Of a DNA stretch of 64,000 nt, positions 26,833 to 34,958 are shown piece by piece. The first letter of the stretch is position 1. Each line of letters begins with the position of its first letter. Below the pieces are notes generated by a model. The model was given only the letters and a program-made list of their open reading frames with translations. It was not told the DNA's origin and searched no databases. Location: assembly GCF_030012985.1 (NCBI RefSeq), contig NZ_CP120233.1:868001-932000 (forward strand), in the 5' to 3' direction. The DNA comes from Microbulbifer sp. VAAF005. Its GTDB lineage: Bacteria > Pseudomonadota > Gammaproteobacteria > Pseudomonadales > Cellvibrionaceae. The position numbers were made by a program, and so were the translations under genes.

Positions 26833-29366
26833 TTAAGCAGTCGCAGTGGCTTTAACTGCAACTGCTTTTCCCGCTCCAAACACTGACTCAGCAAGGCGGC
26901 TAGCTGGATATGATAGTGTTCCAGAATCGCAGCGCGAATGTGTTTGCAACGCGATTCCATAACCTGCAGAGAATCCAGCACTTCCTGTCGCCCTTGTGGC
27001 AGCTGCCTGAAAGGCTCCTCCTGAGCTTTCAAATTTATTGCCGCAGCCACCCCTTGCTCTTTTAATAGAGCCGAACTCTCCACTGCCGCTACTATGGCAT
27101 CTATCTCTCGCAAAGACAGCGCTGTATATTTTTGCAGCAGCTCCCTTTCATTCAACTCTGGTGATAGGTGCTGGGCAAATATTGCCAGCGAGTGGCTATA
27201 ACCGGCGAGCCGATCCAGATGTGGTGCCAAGCTATCGTAGGCGGCCAAATGGCGCAGCTGGTTCCTGGCTGTCTGACGCTGATCCGTGGGCATAGTTACC
27301 AGGGATAGACACAGGCGCTGATAGAAAACACCATAAATCTGCTGTAATTGCTTGTGTGACTCCTCCAGTTCAGCGCGCTTAACAGCGATCTGCTCTTGAG
27401 CTCCTGCAAGGCTGGCCCCCTTCAAGCAAAAGTCTTCAGCGGTAAAAGGGATTTTACCGCGTATCAGCGCCGCTCCCAGCTGCATTGTAAAAACCCTGAT
27501 CTGCAAGTCCTCCCGGCGTCCACGCAAATCACGCAACTCCACGAGTTTACTGCGCAGCCAATCGATAGTGCCCTGCAGATCCAGCGCCTGCATTTCCGCA
27601 GAGGATGGCCTGCGCAGAGGCATCAGGGCCAAGGGTGCCAGGCGATTGAAATACTCGTCCAGTACCTCAGCAGACTCCTCTGACTCCTTACTTGAACTCA
27701 GTAAAAGTCGGTTTTCGACCATCTCGCAGTCTTTGCCAGTAACTTCAGAGGTCACAGCGGTCGTCAGGCCGGCAAAGTCTACAAACATGGATTGCAGGGG
27801 TATCGCAGATCTAACCTGCCCCACAAACTCCCGCTCAATCAACACCGTTACACATTCACTGTCGATCGCCTGCTGAATATCCCAGGGGTCCCTGGCCTGT
27901 GTCATAGCAGCCTCAACTACATCGCTGGTATCAACATCCAGATTCTCCTGCATCCAACGGACGGCATCGGGAATATTTGCACAACTGCGTCCCAGCGCCT
28001 GGGCTTCGCGATTAATTTCTGTCACTAAGAGATCTGCGTGCACTAACCGATGCCACTTCCTGGCGAAGTCTGCCAACGCATCACTACCTATTATCTGAGC
28101 CGCAACACCGTCAGCCCTCTCCTGTAGCATTACGGCACTGCCTGCGGTTAAGCGGCAATGCAGTGCCTCCAGGCGCTGCAAGATAGGGAGCAAAATATAT
28201 CCACCTGTCACTAGCATACGGTGAAATGGCCCGGCCAGTGCTCCGGGGGCATTCTCCGGGCTAACAACACTGCGCTCATTTTCAAAAGCCCACTGCATCA
28301 GTTCCAATCGCTGCACGGTGCCGTAAGTCAACCAACCAAGTGCGCCGAGCAAACGGCCGCGATAGAAGGCGAGCCCCCTACCCACGAGTGCCAGGACCTC
28401 CTTTCCATCCAATGAGGCGACGCTGGCAAGCCCTACTGTAAGTGGTAAATTCTGCCTAAAAACCTGGAGAAATCCCGGCTGGGACACAATATGGGAGTCT
28501 GCACTTACAAAGACTTGGCTGATCTTTGGCAGCCCTAGCTTATCGACCAATGAATTAATTAACTTCAAGACCTCCTTACCTTCAGAGGGCAACAGCTGAC
28601 GGGGCTCCGATGAATCTCGCAAACGGGAGGATAAGCAGAAAAATGGCCAAACAAACAGCAGACCAACAAGCAGGGCGAGAAGTACGGTTAAAATACTCAG
28701 CGACACCCCCACCCAAGTAAGTTCTCCCTGCCAAACAGCCATAGGGATTTGCCATAGGGCATATCCACTGGAGAAAACACAAGCGAACAGTACCAACCAG
28801 AATATCGAGGGCACGATTACTGCTTTGACCACTCCCCAAACTGCCTTGCCCTGACTCGTGACACTGTCAGCCTGTAATCGGCCTGCATCAGATAAATACC
28901 ACTCAACCGAATCCTGGGAGCCTTCCGGCTTTATTGCTGGATTGCCTGCGGCAGGAGTGGATGAAACGACTTTCTGGGGCTCGTCTGCTTCGAGAGTTTT
29001 CTGGCTAACAGGAACAAAAGGGTCAGTACCAGCGCGCGCCTTATCCGGCGCATCCACCGATGCAGCATTGACCTGGGCCTTGCGCCGCTGGGCGACTTTT
29101 ATCTTTGCAATCAGCTCGCGGTTATCAAATCGTCCCGCCGGACAAACCTCCACTCGCAGGCCAATTTTCTGCAGACTGGTGCGAAACTCCAGCGCCTGGT
29201 CAGAAACCAACCGATCTTTAATTACCCAGCCTTTTAGTAGCAGCCTGCGCGCCTGGGGCTCCGAGATAGAGAACAACTTCGCCACATCCCGGATAACCGG
29301 ACCCGGTTCTTTGGCGTGAAGCGTCCTTCCCGTGGAAACCACCTGGTACAAATCCTGGCCCGCCAT
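26823..29366 (-). CDS. Large membrane protein with degenerate M48 peptidase domain
   Basis: An 847-residue protein. N-terminal (1-80) is a small domain seen in M48-type proteins. A disordered linker runs to about 155. Two or more transmembrane helices follow (about 178-205 and 220-245). After them comes a region aligned to M48 zinc peptidases: GLASVASLDGKEVLALVGRG (about 312-331) sits where the family has ELxAVLAHELGHxxxRD. The HExxH is replaced by GRGLAFYRGRL, so the zinc site is gone. A later ERADGVAAQIIGSDAL matches the third-ligand helix. The C-terminal half is long and helical. A dead protease with a binding or scaffold role is inferred. ATG 29366 has GGAGAGGGAG upstream. Confidence 0.8.
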   Translation of the reverse strand: MAGQDLYQVVSTGRTLHAKEPGPVIRDVAKLFSISEPQARRLLLKGWVIKDRLVSDQALEFRTSLQKIGLRVEVCPAGRFDNRELIAKIKVAQRRKAQVNAASVDAPDKARAGTDPFVPVSQKTLEADEPQKVVSSTPAAGNPAIKPEGSQDSVEWYLSDAGRLQADSVTSQGKAVWGVVKAVIVPSIFWLVLFACVFSSGYALWQIPMAVWQGELTWVGVSLSILTVLLALLVGLLFVWPFFCLSSRLRDSSEPRQLLPSEGKEVLKLINSLVDKLGLPKISQVFVSADSHIVSQPGFLQVFRQNLPLTVGLASVASLDGKEVLALVGRGLAFYRGRLLGALGWLTYGTVQRLELMQWAFENERSVVSPENAPGALAGPFHRMLVTGGYILLPILQRLEALHCRLTAGSAVMLQERADGVAAQIIGSDALADFARKWHRLVHADLLVTEINREAQALGRSCANIPDAVRWMQENLDVDTSDVVEAAMTQARDPWDIQQAIDSECVTVLIEREFVGQVRSAIPLQSMFVDFAGLTTAVTSEVTGKDCEMVENRLLLSSSKESEESAEVLDEYFNRLAPLALMPLRRPSSAEMQALDLQGTIDWLRSKLVELRDLRGRREDLQIRVFTMQLGAALIRGKIPFTAEDFCLKGASLAGAQEQIAVKRAELEESHKQLQQIYGVFYQRLCLSLVTMPTDQRQTARNQLRHLAAYDSLAPHLDRLAGYSHSLAIFAQHLSPELNERELLQKYTALSLREIDAIVAAVESSALLKEQGVAAAINLKAQEEPFRQLPQGRQEVLDSLQVMESRCKHIRAAILEHYHIQLAALLSQCLEREKQLQLKPLRLLKAG

Positions 29367-29549
29367 CTCCCTCTCCTGTCACCAAGTGACGCAAATTGTC
29401 ACATTTATTACATCTTGCGCGGAGAGTAAAAGATTCAGAGAAAATCAGTTGCGCACCAGTTCTCACCAAGCCAGTTCAAAAACAAAAATGGCAGGAAAGA
29501 AGGCAAAGTTCACAGTTTTTCTGGCACGCTTTGCCAATTTAGGAAGAAA

Positions 29550-30194
29550 TCAGGGAGTGAATATCGCTAGAACACGCGCCGCCAGATCTGGAATAGACAA
29601 CCCCTTATCTCTCGGCTTATACCAACTGTATGTGTGACTCAAGGCACCGACCAGCAAACGCCTTACCAGTGCGGGATCACCACCGGGACACTCGGCGGCC
29701 TCAATAGCGTCCAGCCATATCTGCTCATACTCCTCCCTTAGGCGTAAAACTTCCTGCTGACTCTCTTCGGATAGGCTTCTCCACTCCACCACCAGGATAG
29801 AAAAACCCGGTACTGCCAATCCATGAATAGCCTCTAATTCACACTGAATACAGGCCTGAAGCCTCTCTTGCGGTGTTCGACTCTGTTCCGCTGCGGTTCG
29901 CATTCGCGCACCGGCAAATATCGTCACCTCCCGCATTACTTCACAGAGAATCTGCTCCTTACTGGAAAAATGATGAAAAATACTGCCAGACAAAATACCC
30001 ACTTCCGCAGCGAGATCCCGCACTGTTGTCCGGGCGAACCCTTTTTGCTCAAACAACCGCGCTGCAGCATTCAGCAAACGTCCACGGGCAGATTCAGGAT
30101 CTGTTAGCACTCCATCTGCCACCAAAGCACCTACCAGCTGCTGCGGCGATAACTCTTCGGGAACTCTCACAAAATCCTGCCCACTTTCAATCAC
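29550..30194 (-). CDS. TetR-family regulator of the terpene operon (AtuR-like)
   Basis: A TetR repressor of about 214 residues. The DNA-binding helix-turn-helix is RLLNAAARLFEQKGFARTTV followed by RDLAAEVGILSGSIFHHFSSKEQ, well conserved. The N-terminal extension before it is longer than usual. GTG 30194 (GGGGAG six bases upstream) is chosen; a TTG at 30227 adds eleven residues. It lies divergent from the seven-gene operon with a palindrome (30280-30297) between, so it is the probable repressor that responds to a terpenoid or acyl-CoA, as AtuR does in Pseudomonas. The ligand is inferred from context. Confidence 0.83.
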   Translation of the reverse strand: MIESGQDFVRVPEELSPQQLVGALVADGVLTDPESARGRLLNAAARLFEQKGFARTTVRDLAAEVGILSGSIFHHFSSKEQILCEVMREVTIFAGARMRTAAEQSRTPQERLQACIQCELEAIHGLAVPGFSILVVEWRSLSEESQQEVLRLREEYEQIWLDAIEAAECPGGDPALVRRLLVGALSHTYSWYKPRDKGLSIPDLAARVLAIFTP

Positions 30195-30279
30195 GAACCA
30201 CTCCCCGTATTGGTCAATTTGAGTCAAACATCTTAACGGCCCTGAGAATTTTTAATCAAATAGGCGCCAAGTATTGAAC

Positions 30280-30297
30280 ACCAAGCGCTTGCTTGGT
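30280..30297. promoter_or_regulatory. Operator palindrome upstream of the atu operon
   Basis: ACCAAGC, a four-base centre, then GCTTGGT: an 18-bp perfect inverted repeat in the divergent region between the TetR gene and the SDR gene. A possible -35 (TTGAAC) lies immediately 5' of it. It is the most likely TetR binding site. Confidence 0.65.
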
Positions 30298-30396
30298 AGC
30301 GTTAAGCTATTCTGCGTTTTCCCACATGCAGGCGCAAGCGCCGACAAGAACAATAAAAACTGAATAAGCCGTAAGGCCGTAAAAAAGGAAACTTTC

Positions 30397-31290
30397 ATGC
30401 GCTATCAAAGCCAGCTGCGCTCCGGCAGCTTTAGCGAGCAAACCTATATCGTCACCGGTGGCGGCAGCGGTATTGGACGCTGCATTGCCCACGAACTGGC
30501 TAGCCTCGGCGCCCATGTAGTATTGATCGGGCGCAAACTGGACAAGCTGGAAAGAGTTGCCGGCGAGATCCACAACGATGCTGGCGAGTGCAGCTTATTC
30601 AGCCTGGACATTCGCGATGAAGAAGGAGTCCAGGAGACAGTGGGGCAAATAGTCCAGGCCCGGGGCCAAATTCACGGATTAGTGAACAATGCCGGTGGCC
30701 AGTTCCCCTCACCCCTTGAGCAGATCAACACAAAAGGGTTCGATGCTGTTGTACGCAGTAACCTGCTCGGTGGCTTTTTAATGTCCCGAGAAGTTTTTGT
30801 TCAATCTATGAAACAGCACGGCGGCAGTATCGTAAATATCACCGCAGATAACGCCGGCGGTATGCCAATGATGGGCCATTCCGGTGCCGCTCGAGCAGGC
30901 ATGGAAAATATTACCGAAACCTCCGCCTTAGAGTGGGCACCTTTTGGGGTTCGAGTTAATGCTGTAGCGCCAGGCTATATTCTCTCCAGCGGCTTTGGTA
31001 CTTACGACCCCAAATTCCTGCGCGAGCTATTACCGGGCTTCCGAGACAGTATTCCCCTCTATCGATTGGGAGAGGAAGCGGAAATTAGTGGGGCCGTGTG
31101 CTTCCTGCTTTCCGATGCCGCCAGCTATATCACTGGACAAACGCTGCGTATCGATGGTGGCTCGAGTCTCAAACATCACTCTCCCCTTTGGCAGCCACAG
31201 GCGGCCCGTAACTCTAAACGCTTCAACGGATTCCATCGCAAACGCCGGCCGCAGGTAGTGGAAGAATTGGAAGCGGAGGGCAAGCTCTAA
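30397..31290 (+). CDS. SDR oxidoreductase of the terpene operon (AtuB/AtuG-like)
   Basis: An SDR of 297 residues. It has the TGGGSGIGR cofactor motif (about 21-29), NNAGG (about 100), and Ser of ITADN followed by SGAARAGMEN in place of the usual YxxxK. This replacement, known in peroxisomal trans-2-enoyl-CoA reductases and some Atu-type proteins, means the catalytic Tyr is absent here (His occupies the preceding site). It probably acts on a terpenoid alcohol, aldehyde or enoyl-CoA. First gene of the operon; stop 31290 overlaps the carboxylase start by one base (TAATG). A C-terminal tail rich in Arg/Lys follows the domain. Confidence 0.8.
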   Translation: MRYQSQLRSGSFSEQTYIVTGGGSGIGRCIAHELASLGAHVVLIGRKLDKLERVAGEIHNDAGECSLFSLDIRDEEGVQETVGQIVQARGQIHGLVNNAGGQFPSPLEQINTKGFDAVVRSNLLGGFLMSREVFVQSMKQHGGSIVNITADNAGGMPMMGHSGAARAGMENITETSALEWAPFGVRVNAVAPGYILSSGFGTYDPKFLRELLPGFRDSIPLYRLGEEAEISGAVCFLLSDAASYITGQTLRIDGGSSLKHHSPLWQPQAARNSKRFNGFHRKRRPQVVEELEAEGKL

Positions 31291-32897
31291 TGCAGCCGAT
31301 TGATTCCCAGCTCGACAACCGCTCGGCAGAGTTCAATGACAACCAAGCTGCCATGCTGGAACAGATCAACCATTTTCGTGAAGCTGAGCAACGTCCGGTA
31401 CAGGCAGAGAAAAGTAAGGCTGCGCGCTATCGTGACCGGGGCTGGCTGCTGCCAAGGGAGCGCCTTAATTTATTGCTCGACCCCGGCGCGCCTTTTGTAG
31501 AGTTGTGCTCCCTTGCCGGCTATAAACTTTTTGACGACCAGGATGGTACCGGTGCGGGTGGCGGAGCCATTTGTGGCATTGGCCAGGTCAGCGGACAACG
31601 TTGCATGGTTCGGGTAGATAACTATGCCGTAAAAGGTGGCACCATCTCACCAGCCGGGATGGATAAAGCCCTGCGAATGCAGAGGATAGCTCTGGAGAAT
31701 CATTTGCCGATTGTCGCCCTGGCACAAAGTGGTGGTGCCAACCTGATGTATGCCAGCGACACTTTCGCTCCCGGTGGACGCGGATTTGCTAACCAGGCTC
31801 GAATGTCCGCTGCCGGTATTCCGCAAGTAACCGTGGTACATGGCGGCGCTACTGCCGGCGGTGCTTACCAGCCAGGCCTGTCAGATTATGTGGTCATGGT
31901 ACGCGGGCAAACCGGTATGTATCTGGCTGGGCCGCCGCTACTGAAAGCAGCCACCGGTGAAATTGCCGATGCGGAAAGCCTCGGCGGAGCGGAAATGCAC
32001 TGTACCGAATCCGGCAGTGGCGATTACTTAGCTGAGAACGACGCCGATGGTATCCGCATAGCAAGGGAAATTATTGCCACCCTCCCCTCACCCATTAAAA
32101 GCTCAGTACAAAAAGACTACCGAGACCCATTGCATCCTATCGACGACCTGCTCGGCCTGATTCCAGCAGACAGCAAAAAGCCCTACGACGTGCGCGAAAT
32201 TCTCGCTCGTGTAGCCGACGGCTCTGCCATGTTGGATTTCAAGCCGGAATTCGATCGACAAACCGTATGTGGCCATATTCGTATTGAAGGCTTTCCTGTA
32301 GGAATTATTGGGAATAACGGCCCGATCACCCCCAAGGGGGCCAACAAGGCCGCGCAGTTTATTCAGTTGTGCGAACAGAGTGGCACTCCACTGCTGTTTT
32401 TACATAACACCACCGGCTTTATGGTGGGTACCGAGGTGGAGCGCAACGGCATCATCAAGCACGGGGCCAAAATGATTCAGGCCGTGGCCAATGCCAGCGT
32501 ACCAAAACTCAGTATTGTCGTGGGCGGTTCCTATGGGGCCGGCAACTACGCCATGTGCGGTCGCGGATTCGATCCCCGCTTTATTTTTGCCTGGCCCAAC
32601 TCCCGCACCGCAGTTATGGGCGCAGCCCAGGCCGGCAAGGTAATGCGCATCGTCACCGAGCAAAAAATGCAACGCAGTGGCAATGTGGATGAGACTGTAT
32701 TGGACAAATTGGAAAATGACACCAGCGCATTTATGCATGGCAATTCCGATGCTCTCGCCTGCAGTGCACGCCTCTGGGATGACGGCATTATCGATCCCCG
32801 CGATACACGCAAACTTTTAGGTATGTTGCTAGAAATTTGCAATGAGGCCGAGCAGAGAAAACTCAATAAAAATACCTTTGGCGTAGCTAGGTTCTAA
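31290..32897 (+). CDS. atuC: Geranyl-CoA carboxylase-type carboxyltransferase (beta) subunit
   Basis: The carboxyltransferase subunit of an acyl-CoA carboxylase, 535 residues. It moves CO2 from biotin to the gamma carbon of a 2-enoyl-CoA. Blocks seen are ESQLDNR-like opening, SGGANLMYASDTF, GGATAGGAYQPGLSDYVVMV and GNNGPITPKGANKAAQFI. The GGAYQPGLSDY form matches geranyl-CoA carboxylase (AtuC) more than methylcrotonyl-CoA carboxylase. With the alpha subunit (atuF) it forms the holoenzyme. The neighbours fit the acyclic terpene (citronellol/geraniol) pathway, with no HMG-CoA lyase. I am sure of the enzyme class, less of the substrate. Confidence 0.85.
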   Translation: MQPIDSQLDNRSAEFNDNQAAMLEQINHFREAEQRPVQAEKSKAARYRDRGWLLPRERLNLLLDPGAPFVELCSLAGYKLFDDQDGTGAGGGAICGIGQVSGQRCMVRVDNYAVKGGTISPAGMDKALRMQRIALENHLPIVALAQSGGANLMYASDTFAPGGRGFANQARMSAAGIPQVTVVHGGATAGGAYQPGLSDYVVMVRGQTGMYLAGPPLLKAATGEIADAESLGGAEMHCTESGSGDYLAENDADGIRIAREIIATLPSPIKSSVQKDYRDPLHPIDDLLGLIPADSKKPYDVREILARVADGSAMLDFKPEFDRQTVCGHIRIEGFPVGIIGNNGPITPKGANKAAQFIQLCEQSGTPLLFLHNTTGFMVGTEVERNGIIKHGAKMIQAVANASVPKLSIVVGGSYGAGNYAMCGRGFDPRFIFAWPNSRTAVMGAAQAGKVMRIVTEQKMQRSGNVDETVLDKLENDTSAFMHGNSDALACSARLWDDGIIDPRDTRKLLGMLLEICNEAEQRKLNKNTFGVARF

Positions 32898-32978
32898 CGA
32901 AAAACCGGGGCAACAAGGAAGTGCGGTTGCCCATTAACACAATCACCGGGTTCACACTTCAAGGCAGGGAAAACAATA

Positions 32979-34145
32979 ATGATATTTAGCGATCAACACC
33001 GGGAACTACAGCGCACTGTACAAAACTTTGTACAGCAGGAAATCAATCCCAATGTGGCGGAATGGGAAAAGGCCGGCCGCTTTCCTATCCACGAAATTTT
33101 CCAACAACTGGCCAACCTGGGCCTGCTGGGCATCAGCAAGTCCACGGACTTCGGTGGTCTGGGCCTCGACTTCAGTTACGAAACCGTTTTCCTGGAAGAG
33201 CTGGGCAGCGCCCACTGTGGCGGTGTACCCCTGTCAATTTCAGTGCAAACCTCCATGTGCACCCCGGCCCTGGCTAATTTTGGCAGCCAGGATTTGAAAG
33301 AACAGTTCCTGATTCCCGCTGTGAGTGGCGAGATGATCGGTGCAATTGCCGTTTCCGAACCCGGCGCCGGTTCCGATGTTGCTTCGATTAAGACCACCGC
33401 CAAGAGCGATGGCGACGACTATGTGATTAACGGCAGCAAGATGTGGATCACCAACGCCCCCTGCGCCGATTTTTTCTGCACCCTGGTCAATACCAGTGAG
33501 GGCAAAGCCCATAGCAACAAATCCCTGGTCATTATTCCGGCGAAAACGCCTGGTGTACGCATCGGCGAAAAACTCGACAAATTAGGCATGCGCTCATCGG
33601 AAACCGCTCCCATCTTTTTTGACAATGTACGGGTGCCCAAACATTTCCGTATCGGCGATGAAGGTGCCGGATTCCTATTGCAGATGCTTCAGTTCCAGGA
33701 AGAACGTCTCGCCGGCGCCGCGCTGAACTTAAAAGGCCTGGAGCACTGTGTAACCAGCACCATCGACTATGTGCGCGAACGCCATGCCTTTAAATCGCCA
33801 TTGATCGACAATCAAACTATCCACTTTGCCCTCGCAGAAATGCAGACCGAAGTGGAATGCCTGCGCTCTCTAACCTGGCGCGCGGTGGAAGCTTATGTGG
33901 CAGGTGAAGATGTCACTACCCTTGCTTCAATGGCCAAGCTCAAGGCTGGTCGCCTGTCCCGCTCTATTCCCGATCAGTGCCTGCAGTTCTGGGGTGGCAT
34001 GGGCTATATCGAGGAGACTGTAATCAACCGTGCTTACCGGGATAGCCGTCTCACCGCTATCGGCGGCGGTGCAGATGAAGTAATGCTCGGCATTATCTGT
34101 AAGCTGATGGGCATACTGCCCAGCAAACGCAAACCCACCGCGTGA
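32979..34145 (+). CDS. atuD: Acyl-CoA dehydrogenase, citronellyl-CoA type
   Basis: An FAD acyl-CoA dehydrogenase, 388 residues. It opens MIFSDQHRELQRTVQNFVQQ, with EPGAGSDVASIKT (about 125-137), MWITNAPCADF (about 152), the substrate/FAD region LNLKGLEHC and the C-terminal GGGADEVMLG. The N-terminal half resembles the AtuD citronellyl-CoA dehydrogenase of Pseudomonas. It introduces the 2,3-double bond in the citronellyl-CoA to geranyl-CoA step. It follows the carboxylase beta gene with a 78-base gap. A second dehydrogenase is present in the operon at 36994. Confidence 0.85.
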   Translation: MIFSDQHRELQRTVQNFVQQEINPNVAEWEKAGRFPIHEIFQQLANLGLLGISKSTDFGGLGLDFSYETVFLEELGSAHCGGVPLSISVQTSMCTPALANFGSQDLKEQFLIPAVSGEMIGAIAVSEPGAGSDVASIKTTAKSDGDDYVINGSKMWITNAPCADFFCTLVNTSEGKAHSNKSLVIIPAKTPGVRIGEKLDKLGMRSSETAPIFFDNVRVPKHFRIGDEGAGFLLQMLQFQEERLAGAALNLKGLEHCVTSTIDYVRERHAFKSPLIDNQTIHFALAEMQTEVECLRSLTWRAVEAYVAGEDVTTLASMAKLKAGRLSRSIPDQCLQFWGGMGYIEETVINRAYRDSRLTAIGGGADEVMLGIICKLMGILPSKRKPTA

Positions 34146-34154
34146 GGTCAGGCC

Positions 34155-34958
34155 ATGGAGACAATTATTGATGAAACCATCGGCATCGCCCGTCATCTCA
34201 CGCTAAATCGCCCGCAACAGCGCAACGCCATCAGTTTGCAAATGGTAGATGAGCTTCTACAAAAACTCGCAGAAGCGGAAGAAGATCCGCAGGTGCGAGC
34301 ACTGGTGCTGCGGGGTGCAGAACACAACTTCTGTGCCGGTGGCGATATTGCCGATATGCTCAATGCTCAGCAGGGCGCGAGCGATGGAAATAGTGATGTA
34401 TTTTTTCACTTAAACCGTCGTTTCGGTGAACTGATGGAACGATTTAATCGCACCCCTTTAATAGTCATTGCCGTACTGGAAGGTGCCGTAATGGGCGGTG
34501 GTTTCGGGCTCGCTTGCAGTGCCGATATTGCCATCGCCGATCGTAGTTGCCGCTTTGCCCTTCCGGAAACTCGCTTGGGTTTACCGCCTGCACAAATTGC
34601 TCCCTTTGTCGTGGCACGAGTCGGCCTCTCCCAGGCCCGGCGCCTGGCCCTCAGCGGAGCAAAAGTCAATGCACAGCAGGCCTTGGAAATTGGGTTAATC
34701 CACCAGTTGCTCGATAATTCCGAAGCCCTCGAAGGCGCGCTGCAGGAACACTTGGGTGCGATCAATGCCTGCGCTCCCGGCGCCCTGGCAACGACCAAGC
34801 AGATCTTGCTGGATGCTGCACGGGTGAGCGATGAGACTGCCCTCGGCCAACTGCTCGACGGCGCTGCGCAGCAGTTTTCCCGTGCAATTCAAGGCCATGA
34901 AGGGCGCGAAGGCGCCCGTGCATTTCTGGAAAAACGATCACCGGAGTGGCAGCACTGA
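34155..34958 (+). CDS. atuE: Enoyl-CoA hydratase (isohexenylglutaconyl-CoA hydratase-like)
   Basis: A crotonase-fold hydratase of 267 residues. The oxyanion loop is in CAGGDIADMLN (about 57-67), and the second catalytic block is GAVMGGGFGLACSADI (about 111-126), with the PETRLGLPPAQ segment (about 137-147) giving the second Glu. In the terpene pathway it hydrates isohexenylglutaconyl-CoA, the product of the carboxylase. The stop overlaps the alpha-subunit start by one base, so the two are coupled. ATG 34155 follows the dehydrogenase stop by nine bases. Confidence 0.85.
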   Translation: METIIDETIGIARHLTLNRPQQRNAISLQMVDELLQKLAEAEEDPQVRALVLRGAEHNFCAGGDIADMLNAQQGASDGNSDVFFHLNRRFGELMERFNRTPLIVIAVLEGAVMGGGFGLACSADIAIADRSCRFALPETRLGLPPAQIAPFVVARVGLSQARRLALSGAKVNAQQALEIGLIHQLLDNSEALEGALQEHLGAINACAPGALATTKQILLDAARVSDETALGQLLDGAAQQFSRAIQGHEGREGARAFLEKRSPEWQH

